A stretch of 29,606 bases of DNA from positions 1-29,606 of IMG/VR virus record IMGVR_UViG_3300039191_000376. One strand, given 5' to 3'. The position numbers and the translations under genes were made by a program. Below are positions 27,415 through 29,606 of this stretch, in pieces (the stretch's first letter is position 1; every line of letters begins with the position of its first letter). The stretch is from a virus. Under the pieces are notes generated by a model. It saw nothing but the letters and a program-made list of their open reading frames with translations. It searched no databases and was not told the origin of the DNA.

Positions 27415-29124
27415 TTAAAAGACTATATTTTCAACGTTATTATAAGTACTATCATTATTATCTTCTAGCGGTGTCATGGTGCCGCCTATGCCCATTACTA
27501 TGGTTATCAGTCCATCAATACGCCTTGTGGATCTAGACTTATCAAGCCTTAAATTTTCATTAGGATCCTTTATCGCAACCAGACCACCTATTTGCCATCG
27601 TAGTAATGGATTGCCACCATGACGTAATTTGCCATTAACAACCAGTATTTCAAATTGTTTTGTTGGAACTGTATAGTTGGTAAAATTTTGAGTAAACTCT
27701 CTTACGTTTAAGCCAGCATTAATCATGTTATGCTTTATGGAATTTGCATTCCACCGGTCTAATTCGATTGCTTCTGCATTAAAATATGCATACCATTCAC
27801 GTGCGTATTTTTCGACTATTGCATAATCTACAGATGCTCCTGGTGTTGCAATTAAAAGACCTTGCTCAACAAATGATTGATATGGCACAGCATCTTCTTT
27901 TGATCTAGCAGCAACGGTTGCTTGTGGACAAAAATGTATGGTTTTTGTGTGAACCACTCCGTTACTATCTGGATGAGAAACTGCACTAAGCGCTGTTAAA
28001 TCTTTTACAGATGATAAATCTAGAGCCAGCACGCAACCGTTATCTATAATGTCCTGATCATTTACTTTTTCCTTATTACTATCATGCATCCAAATGTTAT
28101 CTTCTAGGTAAGTTTCTAAAGAATTAACCCACATATTAAGGTGCTTTGTTTTGAAATTTTTAACTTTGCTAGGCTGGTTTTTTGCTTTTACAAATTCAGA
28201 TCTTATATTTTTTATGGCTAAACCTTGCCCTAGTAATGGATTTGCTTTGTACCAGTTTTTTTCATCTTCCCAATCATCATCTGGATCCAAATCATGTATC
28301 ATTATAAAAGTGTTATTGTCTTTTTTAATACCTCTTAAAATATCTTTGCAAACTGTTTCATACTCAAAACATACAGAACCTATTGCAGCTCCTGCAGTTG
28401 TGATGTGGTAAGTAACAGGCTGCGCACGCATGACACTAGATGATTCTAAGTTTTCCTTTACAGTATCATCTTTGTGGGCGTGATATTCATCAATTATAGA
28501 AAGATGTGCTGATATTCCATCTTGGGTTTTGGAGTCTTTAGAAAGGGCCATCATTATAGATCCCAATTTTGGAAACTCTATTTCGGTCTGCTTACACAAA
28601 AAACCTAGCTTTTTTAAGATTGGATTTGCTCTATTATGCATCACAAAATCACGAGCTTGCTTCCAGCATATTTTTGCCTGTTCTTGCCTAGTTGCACCTA
28701 CATATACTTGGCTAGAAGATTCATTTTCAAAGCTCATCATGAAAAGTGCTAGGCCAGCCATTTCTGCAGTCTTACCATTTTTCTTTGCGCGCTTATCATA
28801 GATGGTTGAAATGCGCCTTAAATGTGTTTTTTTATTTTTCCATGCAAAGACATTGTACAAGCAAAATTGCTGGAACGGTGCCAAAATAAAAGGCTGGCCT
28901 GCTAGTTTTCCCTGGGTGTGATTTATGCATTCTTCAAAAAAGTTTATAATCATCATGCCAGATTGGTGATCCAAATAATAGCCATCTTGATCTGCATCTT
29001 TTATCCATTGAAAAAAACGAGCAGCTGTAAGCTTCATCATTTCTCCAGTAGGTAATTTACCTGACTGAATAGATAAGGCATACTGATAAGGTGTGCTGTT
29101 TTTTATAATGGACTTTATTCTCAT
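27415..29124 (-). CDS. terL: Terminase large subunit, HK97-like
   Basis: 569 aa. ATPase domain: Walker A-like KRAKKNGKT at 111-119 and Walker B SIIDEYHAH with D212/E213. The motor-to-nuclease region includes DWEDEKNWYKANP. RNase H-like nuclease domain: D369 and D375 (LALDLSSVKDLTAL) as metal ligands, with RRIDG near the C-terminus as the likely third acidic site. It drives DNA into the prohead and cuts concatemers. Its start overlaps terS by four bases (ATGA). HNH, P27-type TerS and this TerL class together fit cos packaging (inference). Confidence 0.96.
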   Translation of the reverse strand: MRIKSIIKNSTPYQYALSIQSGKLPTGEMMKLTAARFFQWIKDADQDGYYLDHQSGMMIINFFEECINHTQGKLAGQPFILAPFQQFCLYNVFAWKNKKTHLRRISTIYDKRAKKNGKTAEMAGLALFMMSFENESSSQVYVGATRQEQAKICWKQARDFVMHNRANPILKKLGFLCKQTEIEFPKLGSIMMALSKDSKTQDGISAHLSIIDEYHAHKDDTVKENLESSSVMRAQPVTYHITTAGAAIGSVCFEYETVCKDILRGIKKDNNTFIMIHDLDPDDDWEDEKNWYKANPLLGQGLAIKNIRSEFVKAKNQPSKVKNFKTKHLNMWVNSLETYLEDNIWMHDSNKEKVNDQDIIDNGCVLALDLSSVKDLTALSAVSHPDSNGVVHTKTIHFCPQATVAARSKEDAVPYQSFVEQGLLIATPGASVDYAIVEKYAREWYAYFNAEAIELDRWNANSIKHNMINAGLNVREFTQNFTNYTVPTKQFEILVVNGKLRHGGNPLLRWQIGGLVAIKDPNENLRLDKSRSTRRIDGLITIVMGIGGTMTPLEDNNDSTYNNVENIVF

Positions 29125-29570
29125 GAAGTTTTTGTAAGCTTGTTAAACACCTGGTCGAACATGTCAAGTTGTGTTGATGGTTCTAGGTTTAATTCTTTTT
29201 CAGATTTAGGATCTAAACCAAATTGCTTTAAGCATTGCATGATGTTTTTAATTGCTGCATTTTTTAAGGTAACTTCTACACTAATATTTTTTGCTCCAGT
29301 GCCAAACATTTGTATATATCCGGAGCCAGCTTTTTTACGATTTGCAGCAGCTATTGCCTTATTTGCAAATTGAAATTGTGCCAATTCCGTGCATAATACG
29401 CCTAATCCCACAAGATGAATTGCTTTTAAAACCTCTGCATCAATCAATGCTTGTGCAGATTTTTTCCAATGCACTTTTGCATCTGTTGCTAAGTAAACTG
29501 GGCATGCCGGTACTTTTTTAATTAGCTGATTTTTAGGCAGCGCCTTGACATTGTTTTTTATTGCTTTCAT
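29121..29570 (-). CDS. terS: Terminase small subunit, P27 family
   Basis: 149 aa. Pattern of the P27 family: basic start (KNNVKALPKNQLIKKVPACPVYLATDAKVHWKKSAQALIDAEVLKAIHLVGLGVLCTELAQFQFANKAI), a middle SGYIQMFGTGAKNISVEVTLKNAAIKNIMQCLKQFGLDPKSEKEL, and a short acidic end. The helical N-terminal half would bind the packaging site near its own gene. The next gene upstream in a circular map is the HNH nuclease across the window ends, 22 bases away, with a G-run between. Confidence 0.92.
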   Translation of the reverse strand: MKAIKNNVKALPKNQLIKKVPACPVYLATDAKVHWKKSAQALIDAEVLKAIHLVGLGVLCTELAQFQFANKAIAAANRKKAGSGYIQMFGTGAKNISVEVTLKNAAIKNIMQCLKQFGLDPKSEKELNLEPSTQLDMFDQVFNKLTKTS

Positions 29571-29592
29571 ATCTTATCGTTAAGGTCCCCCC
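29571..29592 (-). other. G-run between HNH and TerS, candidate cos / TerS site
   Basis: On the minus strand GGGGGGACCTTAACGATAAGAT separates the HNH stop from the TerS ATG. A G/C run in an AT-rich genome, exactly at the position where cos lies in many HNH-TerS phages, makes it a candidate packaging site. It could equally act as a ribosome-binding region for terS. Confidence 0.35.
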
Positions 29593-29606
29593 TCAGTTAT
29601 TTATTG
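29593..29606 (-). CDS. Probable last codons of the HNH gene from the left edge
   Basis: If position 1 is joined to 29606, the one-base remainder at position 1 plus 29606-29605 gives GCA, then ATA AAT AAC and TGA (29595-29593). The HNH protein would end ...VKAINN at 110 aa. This is only valid if the molecule is circular or terminally joined. Confidence 0.7.

Noticed and set aside
1-29606. CRISPR array, IS element or restriction-modification genes
   Set aside because: No spaced identical repeats, no transposase with terminal repeats and no methylase motifs were seen.
1-29606. Integrated prophage with attL and attR in the window
   Set aside because: Only one copy of the tRNA core exists, it lies in the interior with both arms, and no host genes are present.

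Overview
The window looks like one complete genome of a small temperate siphovirus (HK97-type head, long non-contractile tail) that infects a member of the Bacteroidota, most likely a marine flavobacterium. The host assignment rests on TAnnTTTG-type promoters, a tyrosine integrase of the Bacteroidota type, DUF3127- and DUF4468-like proteins, and a repeated CGCTTTCGCGAAAGCG palindrome. There are no host genes. Two observations suggest a circular or circularly closed molecule cut at an arbitrary point, not a prophage in a chromosome. First, the HNH gene that runs off the left edge closes in frame when joined to the right edge (stop at 29595-29593), directly in front of the small terminase gene, which is the usual HNH-TerS-TerL order. 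Second, an apparently intact attP (tRNA-Arg 3' half flanked on both sides by GTTGCA-type arm repeats) sits in the interior with phage genes on both sides.

Layout. 1-4096 (minus): early operon of overlapping genes, with small DNA-binding or unknown proteins, a two-TM protein, a winged-helix replication protein, a DnaB-type helicase and the HNH nuclease. 4097-4259: divergent control region. 4260-5526 (plus, the only rightward genes): a repressor-like protein, then a two-frame locus whose halves are joined or split at an A9 tract and which ends in a secreted DUF4468-like domain. 5554-6750: integrase. 6751-7031: attP. 7032-7720: two small genes with their own promoter, operator-like inverted repeat and terminator.

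7812-23497 (minus, transcribed from right to left): portal, prohead protease, major capsid protein, connector and neck proteins, major tail protein, tail chaperones with an A AAA AAG -1 frameshift site, tape measure, tail tip, fibre and LamG proteins, then a lysis cassette of TM protein, amidase and a predicted unimolecular spanin, closed by a terminator at 7761-7787. 25116-29570: TerS, TerL and several small genes, including a NUMOD/HNH-like protein and a DUF3127 protein.

23498-25115 is an unusual insert between the TerL-side genes and portal. It has small unknown genes, long spacers, a strong terminator, and two homologous non-coding elements (24312-24364 and 24991-25042) with four conserved blocks and near-identical spacing. 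It is the best candidate here for something undescribed. Three small genes were added by reading overlaps and gaps: 2936-3094, 11647-11766 and 24484-24633. All functional calls come from reading the sequence; no database search was run.
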